A stretch of 60,852 nt of DNA. It comes from Fibrobacter sp. UWT2 (GTDB lineage Bacteria > Fibrobacterota > Fibrobacteria > Fibrobacterales > Fibrobacteraceae). The stretch lies in the NCBI RefSeq assembly GCF_900142545.1, contig NZ_FRBF01000018.1, positions 1 to 60,852 on the forward strand. Direction: 5' to 3'. Shown here piece by piece: positions 6,643 to 16,066 of this stretch. The notes under the pieces were generated by a model that searched no databases, was not told where the DNA came from, and was given only the letters and a program-made list of their open reading frames with translations. Within the stretch, counting starts at the first letter, position 1; each line of letters begins with the position of its first letter. The position numbers and the translations under genes are program-made.

Positions 6643-9177
6643 TTACTTGAATTTTGCCTGGAGCGTAAGGCCTTCTTCAACCGTCGCAACACGAGCCGGT
6701 TCAAGCACGCCATCGGACCAGCCATCAAACACTGCTCCCGCTTCGGGGACAGCTGTCAATACGACCACGTTTCCAGCAAAGAGCTTGCCCTTGTAGCTTC
6801 CGCCCGGGAGGCTCATACCGTCCATGAGGACAGAGCCCTTGCCTTCCGTAGCAGTAATCGAAACAGAGACTAAGCTACCCACGCCAAATTCTTCCTGAAT
6901 TTCAGCCAGGAATTTGGGATCGCGTTCTTCAGCCCAGGTGGTAAGTCTTGTACCCTTGACATCAAAACTATGCGGATAGCTGCCTCTTCTTTCCTTATAG
7001 GCATCCACATCCATATCCCTAGCGACATCAGAATCGTCAAGCATGCTGGCAAGGAACGCTCTGTTCTTCTCAATGTTCTTTGCATTCAAGTAAGAATTAA
7101 GCATGATTGCAGCATGGTTGAGGAACAGTCCCTTGAACGTGGGGTTCTTAATTAATTTCGTGTAAAGCACATGGAAGCAATGAGCCTTGTCTCCGGTGAA
7201 CTTGTCAATGCTACTGGTGTAGCAAGAGCCGTTAGAACGTCCGCCCTGCTTGACCCAATCAAACATGTTTTCGTGACTGCCAAAGCCTTCGACGCCCCAT
7301 TCCCAATCAAAGCCATGGTCAAGGTCATAGATCATGAACTTCCAAAGCGGGGATTCCGGAGACTTCCAGACACGCACGTTGTTGTTCGGCCAGTCACCGT
7401 TATGGATATACATCTCGGCAAGCATGTAGTTTGCAAAGTTGCCCATATCCATCTGACCCGCCATATACACGTAGGCATCGTTATCGGTGGCAAAATCATG
7501 TGCAGCGGCATATTCCAGCATGGCGATATATTCATCAGGAGTACCGTTACTTGCTTCGACCTTCACACCCAAATGCTTGAGGAACGTTACCGACGAGGCA
7601 TCAATTCCGTAATTCGTTTCTACATAATTCTTGTTGAAACGTTCGCGCATGTCATGAATGCCGTAGTACTTACCGTTGTAGAACACCACCACCTGGTTAC
7701 TACGCTGGTAATCGACACCGCTACCTTCGAGAATAGCGCCACCCACGGCATCAGCAAAGTAGTCGCTCACAAAGCGGTTACCGTTGTTACGCAAGTTAAA
7801 GCCCTTGTACTTGTCGTTCACGCCCTTGCGGGTTTCGAACAAAGGATACTTCAGCCAGGTTCCGCCATACTCTTCACGCATCACGACGGCGACCGACTTC
7901 TTGCGTTCCATACGGCTCCAGCCGCCCATCAAGGAAATTCCAGCCTCGGCATCCCAAGCCTTTTCCTTACCGACTTTATTGCCCCTTTCAAAATATTCCA
8001 CATGGGCAGGGAGTTCGCCGGAATCGTTCGGATGGCATTCGTTAGGTGCATACATCTGGTCGCAATCCATATCCGGTTTGCCACCATTCGTCTTCTTGTA
8101 GTACTTTTCAAAGAAGCTCGGATCCACGCTCACGGCCACCACCGGCATATTCACCGATTCACCGACAAAGTAGGTGTTCGTCACGATTTCTGTAGTCAAG
8201 AGGCCTTCTTGGAAGGCGGCGCAGCGAAGCACAGTCGTCGATTCAATCTTCATATCCGATTTGAATTCCGAAGAGTTCTTCGTCGGAGCAGAGCCATCCT
8301 TCGTGCAGCGAACAGTCATTCCTTCCGGAAGATTCTTCGGAGCATTCAAAGTTACAGGTTCGGTATAGAAACCGCCCTTAGAGCCGGTAAAGGTAAACTT
8401 GGGAGCGACACCGTCGTAGGCAGTAGACTTGATGTTCGCTTCTTCGGGAGTCGGCTTGTCAAAGAACTTCCAGGCGCCACCGTCCACAATACCGTAGCTA
8501 AGGCCAGTACCGATTGTCGGATACTTGACCGAATCGCGGATTCCGTAATACTGGTCAACCAAGTAAACCGTTCCGCTGTCCTTGTTCAGCTTCCAGTTGG
8601 TATGGGTACGCGGATGCAGGTTAGTGCCAGCATCGGGCGGCGCCGCATTCACATCGTTCTTGTCGCAGAACACGATACGGAAAGACTTGGCAGCAATCAG
8701 TTCATCGCCAAAAACCCACTTCTTCGGCTTGTCCAGACTTTCGACAAGCGAATAACCCTTGAGGTTTGCAGAAACATCGCCTGCATTGTAAATTTCAATC
8801 CAACCCGGATCGTCGCCATTTTCATCGAGCCAATCCAAGTTCACCGGGGAAATTTCGGTAATGATCAGGGCAGAGTTACCGACCCAATGGGGAGTCGTAT
8901 CGGCAGGGACATACGTGGTGTCATAAACCGTAACCGTATCGCCAGAGATCGGGTCAATCTGTCTTACGGGTTCCAATGTCTGGGGAATCGTGTCGATCTT
9001 CAGAACCGTATCGCCATCCGGGGTTACGACCTTCGTCGATTCAACCTTTGCCGGCAACGGAGTAGTATGTTCTCTCGTCGATGTCGTATCCTCGGAAGAA
9101 CAGGCCATAATGCCTGTGAAAACCAAACCTAGTCCGCTCAACAAAGCAAGGCTATTCATTTTTCTGAATATATGCAC
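6643..9177 (-). CDS. Multidomain CotH-kinase-like lipoprotein
   Basis: Exported 844-aa protein. The N-terminus has a lipobox (GIMAC, Cys26). Domains in order: Thr/Pro-rich linker (27-100); lamin-tail-like domain (about 103-235, ALIITEISPVN...WIEIYN); chitobiase-C-like beta domain (about 255-340, VRCTKDGSAPTKNS); CotH-like kinase fold (about 345-740, with FNLRNNGNRFVSDYFADAVG and WKFMIYDLDHGFDWEWG, whose Asp-His-Asp cluster resembles the CotH metal site); and a C-terminal InlB-repeat-like module (about 765-844, AGAVFDGWSDG). The start is GTG with AGGTGG upstream; ATG six codons in is an alternative. CotH proteins phosphorylate spore-coat proteins in Bacillus; the target here is unknown, probably a surface protein. 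Confidence 0.85.
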   Translation of the reverse strand: MHIFRKMNSLALLSGLGLVFTGIMACSSEDTTSTREHTTPLPAKVESTKVVTPDGDTVLKIDTIPQTLEPVRQIDPISGDTVTVYDTTYVPADTTPHWVGNSALIITEISPVNLDWLDENGDDPGWIEIYNAGDVSANLKGYSLVESLDKPKKWVFGDELIAAKSFRIVFCDKNDVNAAPPDAGTNLHPRTHTNWKLNKDSGTVYLVDQYYGIRDSVKYPTIGTGLSYGIVDGGAWKFFDKPTPEEANIKSTAYDGVAPKFTFTGSKGGFYTEPVTLNAPKNLPEGMTVRCTKDGSAPTKNSSEFKSDMKIESTTVLRCAAFQEGLLTTEIVTNTYFVGESVNMPVVAVSVDPSFFEKYYKKTNGGKPDMDCDQMYAPNECHPNDSGELPAHVEYFERGNKVGKEKAWDAEAGISLMGGWSRMERKKSVAVVMREEYGGTWLKYPLFETRKGVNDKYKGFNLRNNGNRFVSDYFADAVGGAILEGSGVDYQRSNQVVVFYNGKYYGIHDMRERFNKNYVETNYGIDASSVTFLKHLGVKVEASNGTPDEYIAMLEYAAAHDFATDNDAYVYMAGQMDMGNFANYMLAEMYIHNGDWPNNNVRVWKSPESPLWKFMIYDLDHGFDWEWGVEGFGSHENMFDWVKQGGRSNGSCYTSSIDKFTGDKAHCFHVLYTKLIKNPTFKGLFLNHAAIMLNSYLNAKNIEKNRAFLASMLDDSDVARDMDVDAYKERRGSYPHSFDVKGTRLTTWAEERDPKFLAEIQEEFGVGSLVSVSITATEGKGSVLMDGMSLPGGSYKGKLFAGNVVVLTAVPEAGAVFDGWSDGVLEPARVATVEEGLTLQAKFK

Positions 9178-9307
9178 GCTGCCACCTGTGAAAAACGTTT
9201 TCCGGAAACTCCCGATTTCCAGAGCCCTAATCTTTTTACACCCAGGTACTAAATTTAGAAGATTATTCCAAAAAAAGGGAAAAATATCGGTAATATTCTA
9301 TTTACCC

Positions 9308-9336
9308 TTGACAAGCATCACAAAGTGTTCTATATT
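9308..9336 (+). promoter_or_regulatory. Promoter of tRNA-Phe
   Basis: TTGACA (9308-9313), a 17-base spacer and TATATT (9331-9336), ending 14 bases before the tRNA. A near-consensus housekeeping promoter. Confidence 0.85.
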
Positions 9337-9350
9337 TGGCCTACCAAGTC

Positions 9351-9423
<73 letters not shown>

Positions 9424-9428
9424 CGAAA

Positions 9429-9456
9429 AAAGACCTCGAGTTTCGAGGTCTTTTTC
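9429..9456. terminator. Bidirectional terminator after tRNA-Phe
   Basis: Arms AGACCTCG and CGAGGTCT around AGTTT, with an A-run on the left and T-run on the right. It can end the tRNA transcript and, on the other strand, the 9505-10641 gene. Confidence 0.85.
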
Positions 9457-9504
9457 TTTTTGTTTTCAATTCCGTCTAAAAAGGCGCGAAGTGTTTAGAA
9501 AAGT

Positions 9505-10641
9505 TTAATCGGAATTACGGCGGTACAGGCTGTAGATCTCGTCCCAATGTGCCATCAGGACATCTACAAGTTCCGGCTGGAACTGGGCGCCACGCTGCTT
9601 CTGGAATTCTTCCTTCACCTTTTCTTCGGGCCAGGGCTGCTTGTAGCAACGCGGGCTAGAAAGGGCGTCCAGCACATCGGCAACAGCGCAGATACGGCCT
9701 GCCAGCGGAATCTCTTCGCCGGCAAGACCCTTGGGGTAACCGCGGCCGTCCCAGCGTTCATGGTGGGAGCGGGCAATATCAGCGGCAAAGCGGAGCAGCT
9801 TGCGCTTGGAATTGTGGAGCATGTTGTAGCCGATTTCGGAATGCGTCTTCATGATGGTGTATTCGTCGTCGGTAAAGCGACCGGGCTTGTTCAAAATGGC
9901 ATCGGGAATGCCGACCTTGCCCAGGTCATGCATCGGGGCTGCAAGGCGAATGCGTTCCACCTCGTTTTCGGGGAGGCCAAGGAACTGCGCCAGCATGTAA
10001 GAGATTTCGGCGACGCGCTGAATGTGGTCGCCAGTCTCCTGACTGCGGTATTCAGAAACTTCACCTAGAATATGGATGATTTCGCGCTGGGTCGCTTCCA
10101 ATTCCATGTTCAACATGGCGGATTCAACGGTCTTTGCAGAATAAACTGCAGTAAGACTCAGGCGTTCCAAGTCCTGGATCGAGAACACACCGGATTCGCC
10201 CAGTTCGTTTTCGCCCTGCTTGTTGATTGCCTGGTACACACCCATCACGCGACCCGCCGAATTCATCAGCGGAACCGTCAAAACAGAAGTTGTACGGTAA
10301 TGCGTCTTTTCGTCAGATCGACGGTCGAACCTGGGGTCTTGGTAGGCATCCTTAATCAGGAGCGGTTCGCCAGTCCTCACGGAATAGCCGACAAAGCCGG
10401 CATTGTAAGGAATGCGAAGCTCGCTTACGCCATGAGCCACCTTGGTCCACAATTCGCCGCTATCTTCATCGACAAGCCACAGGGAGCAACGGTCCGCCGC
10501 CACAATGGAGCGTCCCAAATCAGCCATCAGAACGAGCAAGCTATCCATTTTACGTTCTGCCGCAATCTTCGGCATATACGTAAACAAGAGCTCCAGTATC
10601 CTTTGGGATTCTACTGCCTGTTTCTCATCCATATCCGTCAT
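9505..10641 (-). CDS. GAF / HD-GYP cyclic-di-GMP phosphodiesterase
   Basis: Soluble 378-aa signalling protein. Residues about 25-180 form a GAF sensor (RCSLWLVDEDSGELWTKVA, VGYSVRTGEPLLIKDAY). Residues about 190-370 form an HD-GYP domain with an intact metal and substrate set: HIQRVAEIS, the HD pair in MHDLGKVGIPD, KTHSEIG, ARSHHERWDGRGYPKGL (GYP present) and the ADVLDAL segment. The catalytic motifs are complete, so it should hydrolyse c-di-GMP; the GAF ligand is unknown. It stands alone, with tRNA genes on both sides. Confidence 0.92.
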   Translation of the reverse strand: MTDMDEKQAVESQRILELLFTYMPKIAAERKMDSLLVLMADLGRSIVAADRCSLWLVDEDSGELWTKVAHGVSELRIPYNAGFVGYSVRTGEPLLIKDAYQDPRFDRRSDEKTHYRTTSVLTVPLMNSAGRVMGVYQAINKQGENELGESGVFSIQDLERLSLTAVYSAKTVESAMLNMELEATQREIIHILGEVSEYRSQETGDHIQRVAEISYMLAQFLGLPENEVERIRLAAPMHDLGKVGIPDAILNKPGRFTDDEYTIMKTHSEIGYNMLHNSKRKLLRFAADIARSHHERWDGRGYPKGLAGEEIPLAGRICAVADVLDALSSPRCYKQPWPEEKVKEEFQKQRGAQFQPELVDVLMAHWDEIYSLYRRNSD

Positions 10642-10685
10642 ACAATGTAAAATTTAGATAAACTTCGCTTTATTTACAACTCTGC

Positions 10686-10715
10686 TTGACAGAAAAGGGC
10701 GAATTTTTCTATCCT
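10686..10715 (+). promoter_or_regulatory. Promoter of tRNA-Ser
   Basis: TTGACA (10686-10691), an 18-base spacer and TATCCT (10710-10715), ending 11 bases before the tRNA. The -35 box is perfect and the -10 box is fair. Confidence 0.7.
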
Positions 10716-10726
10716 TGGGAAACCCT

Positions 10727-10807
10727 GGAGGAATAGGCTAATTGGTAAGTCAGCGGTCTTGAAAACCGCCGCCGTAAGGCTTGGGGGTTCGAGTCCCTCT
10801 TCCTCCG
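10727..10807 (+). tRNA. tRNA-Ser (UGA)
   Basis: An 81-base cloverleaf: acceptor GGAGGAA/TTCCTCC, anticodon stem GCGGT/ACCGC with loop CTTGAAA (anticodon TGA), a class II variable arm with stem GCC-GTAA-GGC, T arm GGGGG-TTCGAGT-CCCTC and discriminator G. The long variable arm and the G discriminator support serine identity. CCA is not encoded. Confidence 0.93.
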
Positions 10808-10821
10808 CTAAAAGCTCCCCC

Positions 10822-10846
10822 AACTCCCCAAAAGGGAGTTTTTTTT
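10822..10846. terminator. Terminator between tRNA-Ser and comF
   Basis: Arms AACTCCC and GGGAGTT followed by a T-run. It ends the tRNA-Ser transcript; read from the other strand it lies right after the stop of the convergent comF gene. Confidence 0.8.
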
Positions 10847-11555
10847 AAACATCCCATTCAATGCGGTTGTCCGCCGCATAGTCCGCCGCCGCCGAAGCAG
10901 GTTCATCATAAAGCAAGGTGCAGACCTTGAGCGGGAGCGGAAAGTCCCGCCCGAAAGCCGCAAGGCAAGCCGAAGTCGTCGCCCCCGTGGTAAACACGTC
11001 ATCCACTACCACCACAGTCCCCAAAGCGGGAACCTCCTTCAGTACGCGTTCAAAAGCATAGGCGACATTCCGTTCGCGCTGCTCCTTGGACAGCTTGGTC
11101 TGCGACACCACAAAAGTCCGGCGCCTAAGCCACCGGCACACCTTGCCGCCGAAAACAACCGCAAGGGCCGCCGCAATCTTTTCGGCTTGGTTGTACCCAC
11201 GTTCCCTATACCTCGCCCGATGGAGCGGAACAGGAACAAAGTAGAGCGGCTTCGGGAACAGGGAAAGCTCTTCTCGCACGACCCCGCAACGAACCGATGA
11301 CGAATGCTTGACCAAATAAGTCGCCACGCCCGAAATGCCCTTGTACTTTAACGCATGTACCAACTTTCGGGTCAAGGGGCGCATAGGGAACAGGCTATAG
11401 GTATCCGGCCCCGGGCTCAACTCTACGGTAGACTCCCGCTCCAGTTCCGCAACACATTCCGGACAAAGCCACGGATCCAAATTTCTGGAAGGCTTTCCAC
11501 AGCCAAGGCATTCCGCCCCGAAAACAAATCGACCCACATTTTCAATCCAGCGCAT
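10845..11555 (-). CDS. comF: ComF-family phosphoribosyltransferase-like protein
   Basis: A 236-aa ComF/GntX relative. The N-terminal zinc-finger cysteines are seen in ECLGCGKPS and LCPECVAEL (about 14-38), and the type I phosphoribosyltransferase loop VVVVDDVFTTGATT lies at about 190-203. PVPLHRARYRERGYNQAE (about 111-128) is a family hallmark. ATG 11555 is chosen because AGGAG lies five bases upstream; a TTG at 11573 is the only longer option. The family supports DNA uptake in naturally competent bacteria, but is widespread in others. Confidence 0.88.
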   Translation of the reverse strand: MRWIENVGRFVFGAECLGCGKPSRNLDPWLCPECVAELERESTVELSPGPDTYSLFPMRPLTRKLVHALKYKGISGVATYLVKHSSSVRCGVVREELSLFPKPLYFVPVPLHRARYRERGYNQAEKIAAALAVVFGGKVCRWLRRRTFVVSQTKLSKEQRERNVAYAFERVLKEVPALGTVVVVDDVFTTGATTSACLAAFGRDFPLPLKVCTLLYDEPASAAADYAADNRIEWDV

Positions 11556-11642
11556 ACAAACTCCTAGGGGCAAGCAAAGCCCCTTTTATATATACGCCAG
11601 ATTCGTAAAAAGTGGTGAAATTTGGCTAAAGGCCTAGCCGCC

Positions 11643-12896
11643 TTATCTGCGACGGGCCTGGAATCGCAAGCAGAGCAAGAACCCCACCAACACCATACAG
11701 GTCAAGGCGAAGGATCCGCCGTAAGAAAGGAACGGCAAGGGAAGTCCCGTCACCGGCATAAGCCCGATGGTCATGGCAATGTTCACCATGATGTGGAACA
11801 AGAATATCGTAGACGCCCCCATGACCATGAGTGTCACAAAGGGGTCCGAAGACAGCTTGCTAATGGAGGTGGCGCGCCACAGGAACAAGGCATAAAGGAC
11901 AAGCACAAAGGCGCAGCCCAAAAAGCCGAATTGTTCCCCCAGAACGCTAAAGATAAAGTCCGTATGTTCTTCGGGCAAAAAAGCCAAGTTGGTCTGAGAA
12001 CCGTTTCCAAAACCCTTGCCGGTAAGGCCACCCGAACCGATAGCCGTCAAGGACTGCAACACCTGATAGCCATCGCCCAGCGGGTCGCTCATGGGGTCAA
12101 GGAAGGTGTTCACACGTTTCTGCTGGTGTGGTTCCAACATGTTCCACGCCATGGTGCTGGCATAACCCGCAAAAATATTCGCCATCAGAATCAATGCCGT
12201 CAACACCTTCGGAAGTCTTCTGCGGAACAAAGCAAATACCACCACGCAAATCAAAAGACCCCAAAGGATTTCAAACACAAGCGCCTGCGAATGGGAGAAA
12301 AACACCGAAAACACCGGGCTTACAATCAGGAACATATCCGTCAGGGTAAGGCCCGCAAAAAAGAATCCCACCATAGTCACGGCAATAAACACGAGAGCCG
12401 TACTCAAGTCAGGCTGCTTAAGCACCAAGGCGAAAGGCACAATGAACAAGAAGAAAGGCACCACGAAAGTCTTCATCTTATACAAGCTAACCGGATGCTT
12501 CGAAAGCCAGTACGAAAAAATAAGCAGATAAGCAATCTTCGCAAATTCCGATGGTTGCAGTTTAAAAATGCCAAGGTCAATCCAGCGGCCCGCACCTTTC
12601 ACCACATCGCCAGCAAAGAACAACACCACCACAAGCAACACAAGCGCAAGCGCATACAGCGGAATTGCCGCTCGCTTCAACCAGTCGACACGCACAAAAA
12701 TCAAAGCCACGGCAAAGACGCTGCCGAAAACAAAGTAGACAATCTGCTTGAACCAGAACAATTCCACCACAGAAGCGTCTTCAGCAATGGTCGCAGAATA
12801 CACAAGGGCAACGCCCACGCTCATCAAGGCAAGCGTAAGCGCAATAAACATCCAGTCAAACTTGATCGAATGGTTAAGGAGCCGATTGGGTTTCAT
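11643..12896 (-). CDS. rodA: Rod-shape peptidoglycan glycosyltransferase RodA
   Basis: SEDS-family polymerase, 417 aa with about ten membrane helices, which makes glycan strands with PBP2 during elongation. Key segments: GRWIDLGIFKLQPSEFAKIAYL (about 103-124), KQPDLSTALVF (about 160-170), QSLTAIGSGGLTGKGFGNGSQ, LPEEHTDFIFSVLGEQFGF, and GLPLPFLSYGGSF near the end. Its start overlaps the mrdA stop by 23 bases. The partner order mrdA-rodA is standard. Confidence 0.95.
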   Translation of the reverse strand: MKPNRLLNHSIKFDWMFIALTLALMSVGVALVYSATIAEDASVVELFWFKQIVYFVFGSVFAVALIFVRVDWLKRAAIPLYALALVLLVVVLFFAGDVVKGAGRWIDLGIFKLQPSEFAKIAYLLIFSYWLSKHPVSLYKMKTFVVPFFLFIVPFALVLKQPDLSTALVFIAVTMVGFFFAGLTLTDMFLIVSPVFSVFFSHSQALVFEILWGLLICVVVFALFRRRLPKVLTALILMANIFAGYASTMAWNMLEPHQQKRVNTFLDPMSDPLGDGYQVLQSLTAIGSGGLTGKGFGNGSQTNLAFLPEEHTDFIFSVLGEQFGFLGCAFVLVLYALFLWRATSISKLSSDPFVTLMVMGASTIFLFHIMVNIAMTIGLMPVTGLPLPFLSYGGSFALTCMVLVGFLLCLRFQARRR

Positions 12897-14748
12897 TTTT
12901 TCTCGCCTCGCTCAACTTGTTTTCAAAATAAGCTTCCATTACTTTCTTGGCAATCGGGCCGGACACGGCGCCACCGCCACCAGCCGCTTCCATAATCACA
13001 GCCACGGCAATTTCCGGGTCATACAAGGGGGCTACCGCCGCATACCAAGCGTGGGTCTTTTCTCCCTTCTTCCATTCACCGGAACCGGTCTTTGCGCCCA
13101 CGCGCACATTCGGAAGTGCGCCACGCTTACCCGTACCGCCCGGATGGTTCACCACGGAATCCATGGCGGCAAGCAAAATACGGTGAGTATACGGCTTCAT
13201 GTTGCCGGGTCGAATGATTTCGGGTTCGTAACGGCGCACCACATTCCCCTGGCTATCACGCAGTTCCTTCATAAAGTGGGGCCTATACACGCCTTTGCCA
13301 GTCGCCAAGGACCCAATCAGGGTTGCCTGCTGCAAGGGCGTCACAATCTGTCCCTGACCAATAGAAAGGTTCAAAATCAAGCCGCGAGCCCAGCGCCAAC
13401 CCAGGCGCTTGTTTCTCTGGTTAAACGACGCCGAATCCGGAAGCCAGCCCGCCTTTTCACCAGGGATATCGACTCCGAGGGGTTTTTCGCCCAAACCGAA
13501 GCGCCTGCCGAATTCATTGATACGGTTCATGTCGATATCAAGGCCGGCCTGGTAAAAGAACACGTCACAGCTCAAGCGGATGGCATTCACCACATTCAAG
13601 CTGCCATGAGTTCCCCAGCACTTCTGGTAACGTGCACCGTACTGGTAGCCGCCCGTACAGGGTTTCGAGTAATACTTGTTCTCGGTCAGGATTCCATTTT
13701 CAAGGCCTGCGCCCGCCGTCACCAATTTAAAAATAGATGCCGGCGGATACGTACCCGAAATAGCGCGGTTCGTAAGTGGCCTCATGGTGTCAAGAGCCAC
13801 ATGCGCCCAGCCCTTGTTGCGCTCTCTCTTCTTGAGCGAGAAAATATTCGGATCGAGCCTTGGCGACGATACCATCGCCAAGATTTCCCCGTTTCGCGGG
13901 TCAATCGCAACAAGCGCACCCTTCGCCGTGTCGGGAATCGCTTCTTCGGCCACCTTCTGCAAACGCAAATCGATTGTAGAAACAAGGCGCAGCCCCGGAA
14001 TCGGTTCGGTCCCCTCGACTCCGTCAACGGTACCCACCTCACGACCAGAAGCGTTCACTTCCACAAGCTTCATGCCGTTTACGCCGCGGAACTCCTTGTC
14101 GTAAAACTGCTCCAGTCCCTTTTGACCGATGCGGTCACCTTGCGTGTAGCCTTCGTACTCCGGCAACTTGAGCTGTTCTTCGGAAATTTCGCTCGTGTAA
14201 CCCAATGCGTGAGAAGCCATCGTTCCATAAGGGTATTCGCGGCGGGATTCAATCACCGTCATCACGCCGGGCAATTCTTCGGAACGTTCTTCGATAATCG
14301 CCACCTGCTCCGCAGTCGCATCTTCCAGCAAGCGAATGGGCCTCGTCTTGATCCAGCGGGAACGCTGGAATGCCGTATCCAGCGAAAGGGAATCGAACAG
14401 ACGTTCGCCAGCGGCGTCCTTAATGCCAAGCAGCTTCATGAACAAGGAGTCGCGTTCCGATTTCTTGCGAGGCATGTTTATCGAAGAAAGGGCGATCTGG
14501 TAAGAAGGACGATTACGCACCAGGACTTCGCCATTGCGGTCATAAATGTAGCCGCGTTCAGCTACCAACACCACCTTACGAATGCGGTTGTTTTCGGAAC
14601 GTTGAAGGTTCTCGTCGTAATGGGTAAACTGCAGCGAAAAAAGACGCATTAAAAGAATAAAAAACAAGATCACAACACCGGTCATGTAAATCAATACATT
14701 CCAGTTCCTGTTTTGCAGGGTCTCGTTTTCAGACATTCCCTTAAGCAT
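12874..14748 (-). CDS. mrdA: Penicillin-binding protein 2 (transpeptidase)
   Basis: Class B PBP of 624 aa, cross-linking peptidoglycan in elongation. One N-terminal membrane helix (about 20-37), a pedestal with RGYIYDRNGEVLVRNRPSYQ, then the transpeptidase: SIFK (active Ser in PPASIFK, about 338), SCD (SxN position, about 391) and KTGS (about 555). The start ATG 14748 overlaps mreD by eight bases; an in-frame ATG at 14736 is also possible. Confidence 0.95.
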   Translation of the reverse strand: MLKGMSENETLQNRNWNVLIYMTGVVILFFILLMRLFSLQFTHYDENLQRSENNRIRKVVLVAERGYIYDRNGEVLVRNRPSYQIALSSINMPRKKSERDSLFMKLLGIKDAAGERLFDSLSLDTAFQRSRWIKTRPIRLLEDATAEQVAIIEERSEELPGVMTVIESRREYPYGTMASHALGYTSEISEEQLKLPEYEGYTQGDRIGQKGLEQFYDKEFRGVNGMKLVEVNASGREVGTVDGVEGTEPIPGLRLVSTIDLRLQKVAEEAIPDTAKGALVAIDPRNGEILAMVSSPRLDPNIFSLKKRERNKGWAHVALDTMRPLTNRAISGTYPPASIFKLVTAGAGLENGILTENKYYSKPCTGGYQYGARYQKCWGTHGSLNVVNAIRLSCDVFFYQAGLDIDMNRINEFGRRFGLGEKPLGVDIPGEKAGWLPDSASFNQRNKRLGWRWARGLILNLSIGQGQIVTPLQQATLIGSLATGKGVYRPHFMKELRDSQGNVVRRYEPEIIRPGNMKPYTHRILLAAMDSVVNHPGGTGKRGALPNVRVGAKTGSGEWKKGEKTHAWYAAVAPLYDPEIAVAVIMEAAGGGGAVSGPIAKKVMEAYFENKLSEARKNETQSAP

Positions 14749-15232
14749 GCTTCTTCTTTTTACTGCCTAGATCCAGGTAGAAGAATATTCCGCCAATCAA
14801 CATCGTATAAATGCATTCCGGCAACGATTTCGTCAGGAACAAGTTCGTCACCACATCCTTCGAAAGTCCGGTAATGCCATAGTAAATCATGTCGCAAACA
14901 AAAAAGCCTAAGCCAAGCACGCCCACTTTGGCGGGCAAGTTCAAAGACAGGAATCGTTCTTCAAGCTGTCCCACCGCATAGCCCACCACGGTCATCGATA
15001 TCGTATTGGCACCGAGCCATTCTATCGGCGCATACACGTCTTGAGTAAAGCCCGCCACAAAGCCCCAGAAACATCCTGCTGCAGGGCCCCTTCTTATGGC
15101 CACCGCCACGATAAAGATCATCACGAAATCAGGGGCCACGTCAAAGAAGCTCAGCCAATCGGCAACCGTCATTTGCAAAGCAAACACGATTACAAACAAA
15201 ATAAAAGTCTTTAGCCACCCAAAGCTATTCAT
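14741..15232 (-). CDS. mreD: Rod shape-determining protein MreD
   Basis: A 163-aa integral membrane protein with about five helices, linking MreC to the elongation synthases. The segment VAIRRGPAAGCFWGFVAGFTQDVY matches the MreD family, and the position between mreC and mrdA is diagnostic. Overlaps mreC by eight bases. Confidence 0.88.
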   Translation of the reverse strand: MNSFGWLKTFILFVIVFALQMTVADWLSFFDVAPDFVMIFIVAVAIRRGPAAGCFWGFVAGFTQDVYAPIEWLGANTISMTVVGYAVGQLEERFLSLNLPAKVGVLGLGFFVCDMIYYGITGLSKDVVTNLFLTKSLPECIYTMLIGGIFFYLDLGSKKKKHA

Positions 15233-16052
15233 CGAGCAGCTCCTTGATAATCCAATCCGTTTCCTTTTCCATCACGAACACTTCTTCAAGAATCGAGAAA
15301 TCCTGGAAAGGACTTACTTCCATCTGGCGCATCACATCAAGATCAGACTTGCGAACTTCTTTCACCGTTCCGACGGGAATACCCTTAGGGAAAATGCCAC
15401 CCAGTCCCGAAGTCACCAAGGTATCGCCGGCATGAACTCCCGCATGAGTCGGAACAAGGGCCGTCAAGCGAACGCCATCCATGGATTCCAAGAAGCCCAC
15501 CACGCGGGTACGGCGGTCCATTACAGACAACTTAAGGTTCGGATCCACAAGCAGCTGCACACGGGAATGGCTAATCGTTGCCTTCGAAATTTTTCCGACC
15601 AGACCATTCATCGAAAACACGGGCATGTTTTCTTTGACGCCATGTTCGGTACCGCGGTTAATCACCATGGTCGTCAGGAACCTTCCAGGATTATGGCCAA
15701 TCACGCGGGCGGTCACAATCGGGAAATCCCATTTGTCGTCAAATCGGACTAGCGTGTGCAGTCGGGCCAGTTCCTGCAAGCCTTCGCGGGCATGGTAAGT
15801 TTCCTGCCGCAAACGTGCGTTTTCTTCTTTCAGCAGTTCATTTTCCTGGGCCACCGCCTTGTAATGCCCCACCGCAGAAACAAGGCGCTGCGCCGGGAAA
15901 TAAAGCGTCGAAACCGCCGTCGAAACAATGCTTTCGCGGATCGGCGTCGGAGACTGACGCATCAGCAAGCCGAGAGCCAAGAAAAAGACAAAGGCAACGA
16001 TACCGTGCCTTTGCGTAAACAAGTCGACAATAAAGCGAATCGCCCTAAGCAT
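15225..16052 (-). CDS. mreC: Rod shape-determining protein MreC
   Basis: A 275-aa periplasmic protein anchored by one helix (about 18-35). A coiled coil (about 62-98, ENELLKEENARLRQE) precedes a beta domain with VIGHNPGRFLTTMVINRG and a DTLVTSGLGGIFPKGIPVGTV segment, both typical of MreC. It organises the elongasome. It starts 14 bases after the mreB stop. Confidence 0.93.
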   Translation of the reverse strand: MLRAIRFIVDLFTQRHGIVAFVFFLALGLLMRQSPTPIRESIVSTAVSTLYFPAQRLVSAVGHYKAVAQENELLKEENARLRQETYHAREGLQELARLHTLVRFDDKWDFPIVTARVIGHNPGRFLTTMVINRGTEHGVKENMPVFSMNGLVGKISKATISHSRVQLLVDPNLKLSVMDRRTRVVGFLESMDGVRLTALVPTHAGVHAGDTLVTSGLGGIFPKGIPVGTVKEVRKSDLDVMRQMEVSPFQDFSILEEVFVMEKETDWIIKELLDE

Positions 16053-16066
16053 CGAACCCTGTCAAG

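Noticed and set aside
7171-9132. Long plus-strand frame opposite the CotH lipoprotein
   Set aside because: No domain, no ribosome site, and the minus-strand gene shows full domain structure.
12748-14652. Long plus-strand frame opposite mrdA
   Set aside because: Shadow of PBP2; active-site motifs prove the minus strand is coding.
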